Positions 37,116 through 48,859 of a stretch of DNA of 64,000 bases are shown one piece after another (the first letter of the stretch is position 1; each line of letters opens with the position of its first letter). A program made the position numbers and the translations under genes. The notes beneath the pieces were generated by a model. The model made no database searches, was not told the origin of the DNA, and saw nothing but the letters and a program-made list of their open reading frames with translations. This DNA comes from Benincasa hispida (Eukaryota; Streptophyta; Magnoliopsida; Cucurbitales; Cucurbitaceae): the NCBI RefSeq assembly GCF_009727055.1, contig NC_052355.1, positions 7,736,390-7,800,389 on the forward strand, read 5' to 3'.

Positions 37116-38100
37116 TTGCCTGGAAAATTTAGAACATCATAGAAACTTCTTATCTACTAGCAATTTGGATCTAAGGATAACGTGGTTGTACTTGGGACAA
37201 TATTTGATTTTGAAGTGGATGGTGACAACGTTAAAGTGTCAATTGACATAATCATAGACAATGATTGTTCTATTCTCATACCAACAAATGAAGGAGGCAA
37301 CAAACTCTCACAAGAAATAGGTTCATATTTGCTCTAGCCACTACACTTGTAATAATTAAATAAAAAGTAACATGTTTAGATTTATATGATATTGTATATA
37401 GAGATGTCACGGGAGCGGGGTGTGGGGTCGGGAAGGCCATTCACTATTCCCATATCCGCTCTCTATTTCATCCTCCATCCCTGTAAAATTTTCCATGAGG
37501 ATCAGGTCCTTTGGGGAATTCGCGGAGATTGGATTTCTCATGGAGAATTTTTTTCTTTTAGGTTTTTTTAAAAAAACATAAATTATTTTAAATTACTAGT
37601 GTGAGCAAATTTTAATTAAATAATTAATTATATCACTAAATTATTTATTATGATTATTTTTACACGACAATTTGAATTTAAATATAAATTACTCAAATTT
37701 TGGTCTTAAAAATCTAATAACTTTTTTAGTAGAAAGCAATAAATATATACTAAGTTATTCACATATATAATCTAAATTTAAATTTTAAATTTAAACATTT
37801 TAATTATCTCGATCAATAAACAATCAAACTTGAAATTTACAAATTTACTTGTAAAATTTATAGAAGTTAAAAAATTAAATTATGTCACAAGTTAGTTTGA
37901 CCAATAGTGTTAAACAATATCACACAATTCATGGATAATTTAAGACTCCACAAAATAATAATAATGATAATAACAACAATAATAACAAGTTACTCATTTT
38001 GTTTAATCGTTAGTATCCATTCATGACAAATTAATGACAAGGTTTTTGTTCTTAAAAAAAATGAAAATGTTGTTTTAAATTTAAAGGTAAAACTGAGGTC
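37116..38100. other. intergenic AT-rich DNA with a short GC-rich patch
   Basis: No gene was recognised. 37395-37555 is locally GC-rich with 'gggagcggggtgtggggtcgg' cut into shorter repeats and 'ggggaattcgcggagattgg', a style found in some dispersed plant repeats. The remainder is low-complexity A/T with an 'ataataataa' run near 37955-37990. Confidence 0.35.
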
Positions 38101-38387
38101 ATTTGATAACCATTTCGTTTATCTTTTTGGTTTTTGAAAATTAAGCCTATTTCCCCTCTGTTTTATACAATAATTAGTATCTTTCTGAAGTACAATAGTT
38201 GAATTCTTAGCCAAATTAAAAAAACAAAACAAATTTTTAAAAGCTATTTTTTTTTTTTAAATTTGACTTATTTTTTAAACATTGACAAAAAGTAGATAAC
38301 AAAAGAAGAGATTCGGAGATAAAAGTAGTATCTGTAGCTTAATTTTTAAAGACAAAAAATAAAAAAACCATATGATTATCAAACGGG
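38101..38387. mobile_element. short inverted-repeat element (GGTTACCAAA family), complete copy
   Basis: The ends 'tttgataaccatttcg' and 'atgattatcaaacggg' are inverted copies of each other, with about 285 bases between, including the family blocks 'ttgaattcttagccaaatt' and 'gataacaaaagaagagatt'. The split copy at 44233-51349 matches end to end. No coding capacity; probably a MITE. It lies 317 bases upstream of the beta-galactosidase start. Confidence 0.6.
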
Positions 38388-38643
38388 ATATAAACAACTT
38401 ATATAGGTAATGTGTTGAAAATGAAAATTCAATAGCATATTTTCTAAGTTTAGAATTCATCAACTCATCTATATAGATAAAGTTTTATGGTGAACATTCA
38501 CTAATAGAGTTTCTATGTATAGAATCCATCATCAAACCACTCAATAAGCATTACTGTTCCTGAAATAAAGGAGATCCAACTGCACCCGAATTATTGTACA
38601 ATTATAGATTGCAAAGAGCTTCCACTTCATCACCAAGTATTCC

Positions 38644-38651
38644 TATATAAA
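38644..38651 (+). promoter_or_regulatory. TATA box of the beta-galactosidase gene
   Basis: TATATAAA lies 54 bases before the ATG at 38705. In plants transcription usually starts about 30 bases after the TATA box, which would give a 5' leader of only about 25 bases. No other strong core motif was seen. Confidence 0.55.
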
Positions 38652-38704
38652 CATATCAATTTTGAAGAATAAGTAAACCAAACCAGTAGATTATAGATTC
38701 AAAG

Positions 38705-41179
38705 ATGTTTAAGCTTCAATACCTTGTTGTTCGTCTTATTGCAACTTTAGCATGTATATCTTTTTGTATAGGAGCAAATGTTTCATATGATTCCAATGCC
38801 ATAATTATCAATGGTGAACGACACATTATCTTCTCGGGTTCAATTCATTATCCACGGAGCACAGTTCAGATGTGGCCTGATCTAATTAAAAAAGCTAAGG
38901 ATGGTGGACTAGACACAATTGAGACATACATATTTTGGGATCGTCATGAACCTCAACAACGAAAGTATGATTTCTCAGGAAACCTAGATTTCATAAAGTT
39001 CTTCAAGCTTATTCAAGAAGCAGGTCTTTATGCTATCATGAGGATTGGTCCTTACGTGTGTGCTGAGTGGAACTATGGAGGCTTCCCAATGTGGTTACAC
39101 AATATGCCGGGAATCCAACTACGAACTGATAATCAAGTCTACAAGAATGAAATGCAAATTTTTACAACGAAGATAGTGGATATGTGTAAACAAGCCAAAC
39201 TCTTTGCACCACAAGGAGGACCAATAATCTTAGCTCAGATCGAGAATGAGTATGGAAACGTGATGGAACCTTATGGAAATGCAGGAAAAACATACATCAA
39301 TTGGTGCGCTCAAATGGCCGAATCTCTTAATATTGGCGTTCCATGGATTATGTGCCAGCAGAGTGATGCCCCACAACCTATTATCAATACATGTAATGGA
39401 TTCTATTGTGAAAATTTTACTCCTAACAATCCTAATAGTCCAAAAATGTTTACTGAAAATTGGCTAGGATGGTTCAAGAAATGGGGTGAGAAAGACCCTT
39501 ACAGAACTGCTGAAGATGTAGCATTTTCTGTGGCAAGGTTTTTCCAAGTTGGTGGTGTTCTTAACAATTATTACATGTATCATGGAGGCACCAACTTTGG
39601 AAGAACGTCAGGAGGACCATTCATTACTACATCTTATGATTACAATGCACCCCTTGATGAATATGGAAACTTGAATCAACCTAAATGGGGGCATCTCAAA
39701 CAACTTCATGCATCAATCAAATTGGGGGAAAAGCTTCTCACAACTGGAACTCGCTCAAATAAAAACTATAGCGACTTTGTTACTTTAACAAAATTCTCCA
39801 ACCAAGCAACGGGGGAGAGATTTTGCTTCTTGAGCAACACAAATGTAAGTAACGATGCCACCATTGATTTGCAGGTAGATGGAAAATATATTGTTCCAGC
39901 TTGGTCAGTGAGTATTCTTGATGGTTGTAATAAAGAGATTTACAACACTGCAAAAGTTAATTCTCAAATATCTATGTTTGTAAAGGAGAAAAATGAAAAG
40001 GAAAATGAGCAACTCTCATGGTCATGGGTTGCAGAGCCCATGAGAGACACTTTACAAGGAAAAGGCACATTTAAAGCAAACCATCTTCTGGAACAAAAAG
40101 GAACCACTGTCGATGGAAGTGACTACTTATGGTACATGACGAATGTTGAGTCCAATGCAACATCCTCTCTTCAAAATATTACACTTCAGGTGAATACGAA
40201 AGGTCATGTGCTTCATGCTTTTATAAATAGTAGGTATATAGGATCACAGTGGAGAAGCGATGGCCAAAGTTTTGTGTTTGAGAAACCCATTCTATTAAAA
40301 TCTGGAACCAACACCTTAACCCTATTGAGTGCCACAGTTGGACTCAAGAACTATGATGCATTTTATGACACTATACCCACAGGAATTGAAGGAGGTCCTA
40401 TATATCTAATGGGAGATGGAAAGGTCGCAGCTGATTTGTCATATAATACGTGGTCTTATAAGGTTGGTTTAAATGGAGAAATGGAACAATTTTACAACCC
40501 ATTGTTAACACAAAAAATAAAATGGGATGCATTAAATAAAATATCAATTGGAAGGCGAATGACATGGTACAAAACTAGTTTTAAGACCCCTTCAGGAACT
40601 GACCCAGTAGTATTGGACATGCAAGGAATGGGAAAAGGCCACGCTTGGGTAAATGGGCTAAGTATAGGTCGATTTTGGCCTTCTCTTATTGTTGGAAATG
40701 ATGGTTGCAATTCTACATGTGACTATAGAGGTGCATATGACTCTAAAAAATGTGCTGGAAATTGTGGGAATCCCACTCAAAGATGGTATCACGTCCCAAG
40801 ATCATTTCTTTCAAATGACACAAACACTTTGATTTTATTTGAAGAAATTGGCGGAAATCCTCAACAAGTGTCAATTCAAACCATTGCCTTACGTACTATT
40901 TGTGGTAATGCTAATGAAGGAAGCACCTTAGAGGTGTCATGTCAAGGAAGTGATATCATCTCTGGAATTCAATTTGCTAGCTATGGAGATCCAAAGGGAC
41001 AATGTAGTTCATTTATGAAGGGTTCATTGGATGTAGGAAACGTATCTACTTTGGTGAAAAAGGCTTGTATTGGTATGAAAAATTGTTCAATTGAAGTAAA
41101 TACAAAGTCATTTGGATCAGACAACATTACCAATTCATCACCAAGATTGGCAGTTCAAGCAATTTGTTCCAAGAATTGA
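38705..41179 (+). CDS. plant beta-galactosidase (GH35) with C-terminal lectin domain, intronless
   Basis: This secreted glycoside hydrolase removes terminal beta-galactose from cell-wall glycans. The 824-residue protein starts with a hydrophobic signal peptide (about residues 1-24) and then the GH35 catalytic domain: SGSIHYPRS at 44-52, IGPYVCAEWNYGGFP at 114-128, the family signature GGPIILAQIENEYG at 171-184 with the acid/base Glu182, and the nucleophile Glu251 in FTENWLGWF. A central beta-rich part follows, then a galactose-binding lectin domain from about 734 to 824 with several Cys. Many N-X-S/T sites fit a secreted glycoprotein. The length is normal for the subfamily with the lectin tail, and no stop or frameshift occurs. 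Plant members usually have well over ten introns; this copy has none, so I infer a retrogene. A TATA box precedes it; an AATAAT-type polyadenylation signal lies near 41275. Lectin-tailed members include reproductive-tissue types, but expression here is unknown. Confidence 0.93.
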   Translation: MFKLQYLVVRLIATLACISFCIGANVSYDSNAIIINGERHIIFSGSIHYPRSTVQMWPDLIKKAKDGGLDTIETYIFWDRHEPQQRKYDFSGNLDFIKFFKLIQEAGLYAIMRIGPYVCAEWNYGGFPMWLHNMPGIQLRTDNQVYKNEMQIFTTKIVDMCKQAKLFAPQGGPIILAQIENEYGNVMEPYGNAGKTYINWCAQMAESLNIGVPWIMCQQSDAPQPIINTCNGFYCENFTPNNPNSPKMFTENWLGWFKKWGEKDPYRTAEDVAFSVARFFQVGGVLNNYYMYHGGTNFGRTSGGPFITTSYDYNAPLDEYGNLNQPKWGHLKQLHASIKLGEKLLTTGTRSNKNYSDFVTLTKFSNQATGERFCFLSNTNVSNDATIDLQVDGKYIVPAWSVSILDGCNKEIYNTAKVNSQISMFVKEKNEKENEQLSWSWVAEPMRDTLQGKGTFKANHLLEQKGTTVDGSDYLWYMTNVESNATSSLQNITLQVNTKGHVLHAFINSRYIGSQWRSDGQSFVFEKPILLKSGTNTLTLLSATVGLKNYDAFYDTIPTGIEGGPIYLMGDGKVAADLSYNTWSYKVGLNGEMEQFYNPLLTQKIKWDALNKISIGRRMTWYKTSFKTPSGTDPVVLDMQGMGKGHAWVNGLSIGRFWPSLIVGNDGCNSTCDYRGAYDSKKCAGNCGNPTQRWYHVPRSFLSNDTNTLILFEEIGGNPQQVSIQTIALRTICGNANEGSTLEVSCQGSDIISGIQFASYGDPKGQCSSFMKGSLDVGNVSTLVKKACIGMKNCSIEVNTKSFGSDNITNSSPRLAVQAICSKN

Positions 41180-42607
41180 GGAACATGAACTATGTATTTC
41201 TACTTTTATTTTATATATATTAATTTATAGTTTGATGTAATCTATGCAAATGATTACAAATTTTTGAGCTAATCCAATAATTTATATTTCATTCTTTCCT
41301 TCTCATCTATTTACTAGGTGAAACTCTTTTCTCTGAAATTTATCCTCTTAATTTATTATTGAGCATTTCTTCCATCAATGGTACATATTAATATTTTGGT
41401 GCGTGATTTCCTAAAGCTCCTTATGATTGGTCATAGTGGTAGGTAAATTCTTCACTCTTCAACCTCATTATTCCATTTCTATCTCCCTTTTCTTCATGGT
41501 TGATGTTTTTGGGATAGTGGCTAGGAATGTGTGTATATTTTCTTTAAGAATTTTCTGATGTTGGACTAAACTATCGCCATATCTTTTATCAATATTTAAC
41601 ATCTTTAAGCTATTGACTTGTATATACCTATCATGTAGCTTAATTAGTTTAGTTAATTCAGAGTGATTAATTAAAGTTTAGGGTGAATTTGGGGTAATAG
41701 TATTCTTGTTGAACACCTCTTTGTGTTGATTAAAATTTTGAAGAAATGTTATGAATTCTTAGCTAGAACAATATCATTATAATTAGAAAAATTTTCACAT
41801 ATAGAATAAATGTCAAACTATTTATAGAAATAGCAAAAAAAATAAAAAAAAATACTGATAGACACTGATAGACTTTTGTCAGTGCAACATCTATCACATA
41901 GTATCAATTTCTTTCACTAATAGACATTGATAGACTTCTATCAACCTCTATTAGTTTCTATATCAAAGAAGATTAAATTTTGCTATTTTGTTTAAATACT
42001 TTTCGTTACTTTTTTTATTTTTGAAAATCCCCTTATAACTAGTTAGAATTAGTTAGAATTACCTGCTTAGTAGTTATAATAACTTAGAAGATGCAAATGA
42101 TTCTATGAGAGCAACTAACAAACTTGAGTGATAAAGAGTTTGATTAAAATGGGTGATACATTGAAAAGCTCTCAAATATTTTGAGAGAGTTAAGAGTTAA
42201 AAAGCTAATTCAATAGATATAAATGATTTACTTGGTTGATAGTATTGATGATGATAAATTTACCATAGTGTTCTAGGAGTTGCCAAAATTTCCTTGTGTT
42301 ATGTTTCTAATTATTTTCTTTTTATGATAAAATTGTGTACTTCCAACTTCTTTCTTCTCGAAGTAAACAACTAGCCCTCTCAATCTTTAGACTTAGAGCT
42401 CTATGTATTATACTGATCAATGTAACTTGTTGATAGGTTACTTAATTAAACAATTTATCACCTTCTTTGTTATAAATTAATTAAATCTTGTATTTGTTGA
42501 AAGTTGAATTGTATATATAAAAGTAATTTAGATTTTATTTTAGTCATGTACATGCAAAAGAGAAATATTATTGACTTGTATGTGTGCAAGCAATATATCT
42601 ATATATA
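41180..42607. other. 3' flank of the beta-galactosidase and intergenic DNA
   Basis: No other gene was seen. 41200-41290 holds the likely 3' UTR. 41850-41960 has a repeat built on 'gatagacactgatagac' and 'agacattgatagacttcta', related to 62360-62500. The rest is AT-rich without recognisable structure. Confidence 0.4.
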
Positions 42608-42638
42608 TAAAATAATAATAATAATAATAATAATAAAA
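42608..42638. repeat. (TAA)n microsatellite
   Basis: About nine consecutive 'ata'/'taa' triplets follow a 'atatatctatatatata' stretch. It is a simple sequence repeat. Confidence 0.9.
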
Positions 42639-43310
42639 CCATGAGAGGCATTGTTTGTCACAAAAGCAGACATTTAATGTCAGACAATCGACATTCTACT
42701 CCTATAATGTTAATTCAACACAAGGTATATTATGGTTCGACCAATTTGGTTTACATCCACTTTGAGAATCAGCTTGAATCAATTTTATTACGAGCAATGA
42801 GGAATTTACAATTACAGATAATCAACAATAATCATCAATATGTAATTTTGATACCCACTGATACTGAGAAATTTGCACACAGCGTCGTCTTTGAAATCGA
42901 GAACAACCCACTGAAAAAAAACAGCCCCAGTCAAATGCATTACCCGCCTTTGATCGGCAAAATCACGCACAGACCTGCGCGTCTCGCCATGTCGCTGGTG
43001 ACTGGCGAACCCACCGGGACAAAACGGCCGCCCAGATCGGATCGGATACCTGCGAGACACCCACGCTCACGCCGTCGGACACAAACCCACATCGGACACC
43101 CAGTCTACGCAACGAAACCACTGCCTCTCGCCCACTATCGGACGATAAACACCCACAGTGTATTGAGTCTACCGCCGACTTCTCTCTCTCCCTGCGTGTG
43201 TATGCTTGCACCAAAAAACTGGCTACTACTTTCTTCCTCTAAGCATCACGATTTTTTCAGCCCTAAAGAAGATGGGTTTAATTACAAAAATATCACTTGT
43301 CCATAATTAA
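42639..43310. other. unassigned segment with a local GC-rich block
   Basis: An open frame of 221 codons (42641-43306, +) runs through here, but the peptide has no recognisable domain, is Arg/Pro-rich in the middle, and both strands are open in the GC-rich part (42950-43200), as expected by chance. The block 'tatggttcgaccaatttgg' and its setting resemble LTR or leader sequence of plant retrotransposons, so I favour a transposon fragment over a gene. I would not call this a protein-coding gene. Confidence 0.35.
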
Positions 43311-43889
43311 CAGAATGCCATGAGTCTTTAATTTCACCAAAAATTCAATAAAGCCTACTTAAATACCTTGTTATTTTCTACTGTTAATTGAACTGATATT
43401 ATAGCCTAATTATATAATAGTGAGCCTATTTATAATAATTTAAATAGCAACATATTTTGAGAAAAGACATATCATTCCATTAAAAATGTGATTTAAAAAA
43501 AAAAAAAAACAAAAACAACAACACCCCCTCATGAAGAGTTGTCGTTTTCTAAATTTTTAAACAATAATAGTTTTATTTATTTTCCTACCATTTGAATTTT
43601 GAAATTGTTTGGAAAAAATCTTTAAAATATTTTTGTTAAAATAAAAAAATGAGAATGGATGTAAAGATGAGGTGTAAAATAAGAAAACAACTAGCATATA
43701 ATTTTTAATCAATTTTGTACGAAAAGTGAATTCTTTTTTTTATTTTTTTAAATATGAAAATCCCTATTAGGAAATAGAAAATAAAGAAAAGTAAATATCC
43801 TTATTATGAAGTATAAATTAAAGAGAAATAAAGTAGTAAAGATATAAAGGCAAAAAAATATTATAAATTATACAACTTCCAGCCTCTCA

Positions 43890-44020
43890 TTAGGTACAAA
43901 AAAATGGCTCCTTCCTGATAAAGGATTTATGAAGCTAAATGTTGATGTGGTGTGGGTAATTTTCCCTCCTTCTCTAGGTTGGAGGGCAGTTCTTCGTGAT
44001 ATATATAAAAATTATAAGAA
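43890..44020 (+). pseudogene. possible LINE-type RNase H fragment
   Basis: The plus frame reads KKWLLPDKGFMKLNVDVVW and, further on, LGWRAVLRDIYKN. This resembles the start of the plant RNase H-like domain found in LINE elements ('W..P..G..KLN.DG', then 'GG.G.V.RD..G'), in which the conserved Asp of 'NVDG' is kept but the Gly is lost. The fragment is short and isolated. It could also be chance similarity. Confidence 0.45.
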
Positions 44021-44440
44021 TCGAATCGACAACATAATAAATCACAAGCTTTTTGAATTCAAGTGTTTATTTAAGAAAGGTGAAATTCATATTTAACGAA
44101 TGATAAGGAAACATCAATAATTGTAACTCTCTGCACATTTTAAAATAAGACTATTTTGAAGTTTAAAGTTTGGTCTATTAATTCTAGTACCCTTAATTTC
44201 TTTATTTATAGTTATAATTTAGAAAATCAAGATCCCGTTTGGTAACCAATTTGTTTTTTATTTTTTATTTCTGAAAATTAAGCATATTTCCTCCCAATTT
44301 TTTACCATGATTTGCATATTTCTTCATAGCCAAATTCTAAAAACAAAAACAACTTTTTAAATATTATTTTTTTTTAGTTTTTAAATTTTGACTTTATTTT
44401 TTAAACTATGAGTAAAAAATAGATAACAAATGAAGGAATT

Positions 44441-44767
44441 TGAGGCAATATTGCAACCTACTACACAGCTATAGAAAATACAAAAGAAAGCAAGAAAATA
44501 AAATAGGGGCAGCGATCTAGGGAAATAATTTTTCAGAGATTTTTCCTATTATATTCCCTCTGTAATAATGCAATATTTATACAAAGATGTGTAAAACCCT
44601 AAGCATCACAATAGGACAAATAAGTGGGGACCACTATTATACATGGCATTTACTAATTGACAAGGATATAAAAAAAATTAACCATTTAACCATTTTGAAT
44701 TTTGCTATTGGAGAATCCCTGTTGGTCCTTTGGAGGTGAGTGCTTCTGCTTGATAATTTCCTTAACA
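44441..44767 (-). repeat. 3' LTR of the short-LTR copia element
   Basis: Reverse strand starts TGTTAAGGAAATTATC, directly after the purine tract, and ends at the MITE border near 44441. Same length as the LTR at 50941-51267. Confidence 0.75.
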
Positions 44768-45179
44768 TCACACCTCAAACGAGTGGGTAACATAGTTATC
44801 CTGAGCTTGGATCAAAGATAATTAAACTGAGAGTGAGAGAGAGGCTTCATAAGGCTGTTGGCAACTTGATAGCTGAGGGAACATATATAACTTCAAGAGC
44901 ACCTTGGAGCATTTTATCACGAACAAAATGCATCTCAATTTCAATATGTTTGGTTTAAGCATGGATCACCAGATTCGTAGTCAAAGCACCAACACTGATA
45001 TTGTCACACCACAAGATAGGTCGAGGTTGATTGGAGATACCAAGTTCACTGAGCAGTTGTCTAAGCCAAATAATCTTGGCAAAAGCGTGGGCAAAGGCAC
45101 GATATTCAAATTTGTGCTTGAGCAAACAACGACTGTTTCTTAGAGGACCAAGAAATTAGTGTTTGTCCTAGGTAAACAT

Positions 45180-46310
45180 AATTGACTGCAACATATTTTT
45201 GGTCATCAATTTTAGATGCTCAATGGGCATCCAAATAAGCAGTGATGTGAAGATCTTCAGAGGGAGTAATTAATAGACCCATATCTTTAGTGCCACTAAA
45301 ATATCGAAGAACCCTTTTTACACCATGCTAATGCACATCTCTCGGTTGTTTCAAACATTAACTAAGGTGGTTGACAATATAGGCAATGTTAAGCCATGTG
45401 TGTGTTAAATATTGCAATGCACCGATTGTACTTGTATAAACAAATGGATCTGATAGAGGAATACCATTTGAAATTGAAAAATGTTTTCCAACTGTAGAAG
45501 AAGTAGGTGCTTATTTGCGCGACGTCAAATCAAGCTTGGCAAGGAGATCACTGATATATTTAGATTGAGTAAGTAATAAGCCATAGTCAAGCCTTGTAGC
45601 CTATATGCCAAGAAACTAATTCAAGGGACCAAGGTCTTTTAAAGAAAACTTTATATCCATAATTGCCACAAAATTATTTATTAATGAAATGTTGTTTCCC
45701 GTAATAATGACATCATCAACATAAACTAGGAGAATTTTAGCGGAGGCACTTTAAGGTAGATGAACAAAGATGTACTGGTCCTACTGTTGACAAATCCTCA
45801 TGAAGCTAGAGTGAATTTCAAACATGTTATTCCATGCATGCAGGGCCTATTTTAACCCATATATGGCTTTCCGTAATTTGTGCATGATTTGGAAAATAAG
45901 CATTAACATATATTGGGGGGTTCATTACTGTACACACCCTCTTCAAGTTGGCCATTGAAGAAAGCATTGTTAAAATCTAATTGATGAAGAGACCACTCGT
46001 ATGATACAACAAGAGTAAGAACAATTCTAATTGTATAGGCTTTGACGACCAGAATGAAGGTTTCAAAGAAGTCGACCTCTGGACTTTGATGAAACTCCTT
46101 GGCGACCAATCATGCCTTGTAATGTTGGATTGAACCATTAGAATTTATTTTGATTCGAAAGATCCATTTGCACACAACAATATTTTGTTCTGATGAGTAT
46201 GGTACAAGATTCCATGTATTATTTCTAGAGAGAGCTTGAATTGCAAGATCCATAGCATTCTTCCAAATTGGAGTAGCCAAGCCATCAGCTAAGGCTCTGT
46301 ATAGGTCCAA
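45180..46310 (-). pseudogene. copia RT and RNase H region, disrupted
   Basis: The frame 46310-46110 reads WKNAMDLAIQALSRNNTWNL and VVCKWIFRIKINSNGSI (start of copia RT). The frame 46109-45903 reads MVAKEFHQSPEVDFFETF and LHQLDFNNAFFNGQLEEGVY, where the usual MDVKTAFLNG Asp is kept as LDFNNAF. Later sections are frameshifted (a trace of the YVDD region near 45720), and RNase H debris extends to about 44900. Stops are frequent. Confidence 0.75.
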
Positions 46311-46728
46311 TCAGACTTTTTAGATGAGGTGAGGCACACTTTTGGTTTAAAAATACATGGTTTGGTGGGATTGACCATGGGATGACCAACATCCAGTGTC
46401 GGTGGAAGGGGAGTCAGAGGGGCTACATCGATATGGGTTGGTAGAAGGGAAGTCAACGGTATGGAAGGAGTGGGCATTGGGTTGAAGAAGTTAAAGGAGA
46501 AGATGTGGGGGCTGTTATTTAGGGTAGGAGATGGACAGGTGGAAGCTGAGGGTAGAGTGAATGTGGTAGACGTTGGCGTCGAAGGACTAAAGAATTGGGT
46601 AATAGGCTTGTATATGAGTTATGGGTATGGGAAGATAAAGAATGATGTGGGCTTTCTGATGGACTAGGACTATTAATTAGAGTGGGAGAAGGAGCACTCA
46701 AGTTGGGTATGATAGTGATAGCGGGTTG

Positions 46729-48850
46729 TGAAAGAACTCTTATACAAGAGTACCTCTGAGCGGAAGCGGATCTTTCCAAAGACATTTTGACAAAATTACC
46801 ACATTTACATTCAAACATACAGATATGCATTATACTGTAAATTACCGGCGTACTTAAAGAATAACAAACAAGAGAACAATTAAACTTATCAGTTGAAGAA
46901 ATTTTCTCCACAGCAAATCTCATTTATTCAGTGAACAGGTGATCTTGCTCTCGCTTGAACATCCAACAATCGTTCACCAACACTCGATCGTCTACTCACG
47001 AGCGGTCTCCACACGAACAGAAGCAAATGGGGACGACACCACCACTTGAAACCTTTAGTATTCTCGGTGTGGGAATCCAAAGAGTGGGCTCTATTGGGAT
47101 TTGGTAGAGGGGAGGAGGAATGAAGATTGTATACAGCAATCAAGAAAGTGGGAGAAGGCTGAGTCTATCGCATAGACAAAATGCTTAATCGTTTAGTAGG
47201 GAGTACACGATCATGTAGTAAATAGGCAGCAATCGTCTATACGATCGTTTAGTAAACGTTCATCACTAAACGATCGTTTAGTAAAATGTAGACGATCGTT
47301 TAGAAAAGACATGCGTGTATGCGATCGTGTAATAAATTCGAGCTATCGTATAGTCTCTCAGTTTACTAAGCGATAGGCAACATACACTTTACTTGAGCGA
47401 ATCCCGTGATTTTTTTGCAAAATGAAAATGATTTTCATTTTATTCTTCAGTTACGAAAACTGATTGGAACCTCCCACTAACACACGATTACAGAGAAAAT
47501 GGCGTCCAATTATCCCATAATTGTCCAAAATTAAATAATAAATATAATCATATTATACTCATTAACCTATACTTTGTTATCACATATAGACCATAGTGTT
47601 TTCTCCTCCACTAGATATAAATCATATTTATATCCAAGTTCCTCCAATTAATATATCTCATACATAAAGTCAATCATATCAAATATAATTAACCAGTTTA
47701 ATCATATCATATATAATCGAACTCCCTCTTGTCAATTTGAACATTTCAAACTAACCCAAAAATTGATTCTCAAATTGAATGCATTGAGCTACCAAGGGGA
47801 CCTTATGAACATATGGCTCGAAGCTCCATTGGTACGTGACTAGCTGACTAAACTCTTTAGCCACGTGATCCGTTATCCGTTAACTGCTGGACATTCCACT
47901 AAAGACCGAAAGTTGAACTCCCCTTATCACAGATATATTTCTGTGTCTATCGGATATAACCAATCGACAGTATGATAACCCTTCACAGATGCTCGTAAGT
48001 ACAGTTGGACGAATTTACCGTTTTGCCTATATAGTTACATTTAACTCCTTAAGTACCACTGATCCTTCTAATGAACAATACAACATAGTCCTACTATGTG
48101 TGGACACCTCTCAGGCCATGAGAAGGTGTGTGGCGCCACATCGTTCAAGCCTCGGGATCAGCCCTTAAGGGAGTAATCTATCTACTTACCCCTACTTCGG
48201 GGAAGGAGTGAATTCTATCTTGTATAGCTGAGTTCCCAAATCCCAAATCAGACGAATCCCTAAAGTGGTAGGTTCGAGTCGGTGACCTGCCACTCGCATC
48301 CATGCAAATCAAAGGACCGTTCTTAAAGGCAGGAGTTCCCAATTCACTCAGGATTGAGGTCATGTTACCTATGGTCATCCTAATGAAATGAAGTCTCTGT
48401 CATGAATAAAGTTATATAACAAGACGTTAACACTCCGTGGCCAAATCTTATATAAACTCTTTGTATAGGATACCCCTGCTCGCATGTCCCCACACGAATG
48501 ATTAGGATCAGACCATCTGTAGTAAGTCACAACATTTATAACTATTTCACAAAGCGAGCCGCATCTGTAGCATTACCAAGATAAGGTTTCCCTCCTATAT
48601 CCATATACTATAGACCATTTTGGTTGTCACTTAAAACATGATCCACTTGTATGTCACCACATACATGCTTAAGTTACATAATGATAACTAGTTCGTACAA
48701 TGATAACTAGTTTGTGGTAAAGAAAATAAAACATCCAATGTTCAAAGACAAGTAGTGAAGAAAATAACATATATTATACATCACAAACATTCGTACAAAA
48801 CTGTGTTTACAAACTACAGGACACGAGAGTTTAGGGTATCATCTCCAATA
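46729..48850 (-). mobile_element. solo copia LTR nested in the copia element
   Basis: On the reverse strand it starts TATTGGAGATGATACCC (TG changed to TA) at 48850 and ends at 'ctctttca' at 46729. The flanking five bases are GGTTG (46724-46728) and AGTTG (48851-48855), an imperfect target duplication. No internal sequence is present, so this is a solo LTR formed by LTR-LTR recombination. It matches the LTR at 52849-54851, and copia coding sequence continues on both sides. Confidence 0.75.
47160..47400. repeat. CGATCGTTTAG palindromic cluster (copy 2)
   Basis: About ten variants of 'cgatcgtttagt', 'cgatcatgtagt' and 'ctatcgtatagt' occur within 240 bases. The best unit, ACTAAACGATCGTTTAGT at 47265-47282, is a perfect 18-base palindrome. 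It lies roughly 1.6 kb from the LTR start in transcription direction. Confidence 0.8.
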
Positions 48851-48859
48851 AGTTGGTCA

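Noticed and set aside
42641..43306. 221-codon open frame on the plus strand
   Set aside because: No recognisable domain, Arg/Pro-rich middle caused by a GC-rich block that is also open on the other strand, and a retroelement-like setting.
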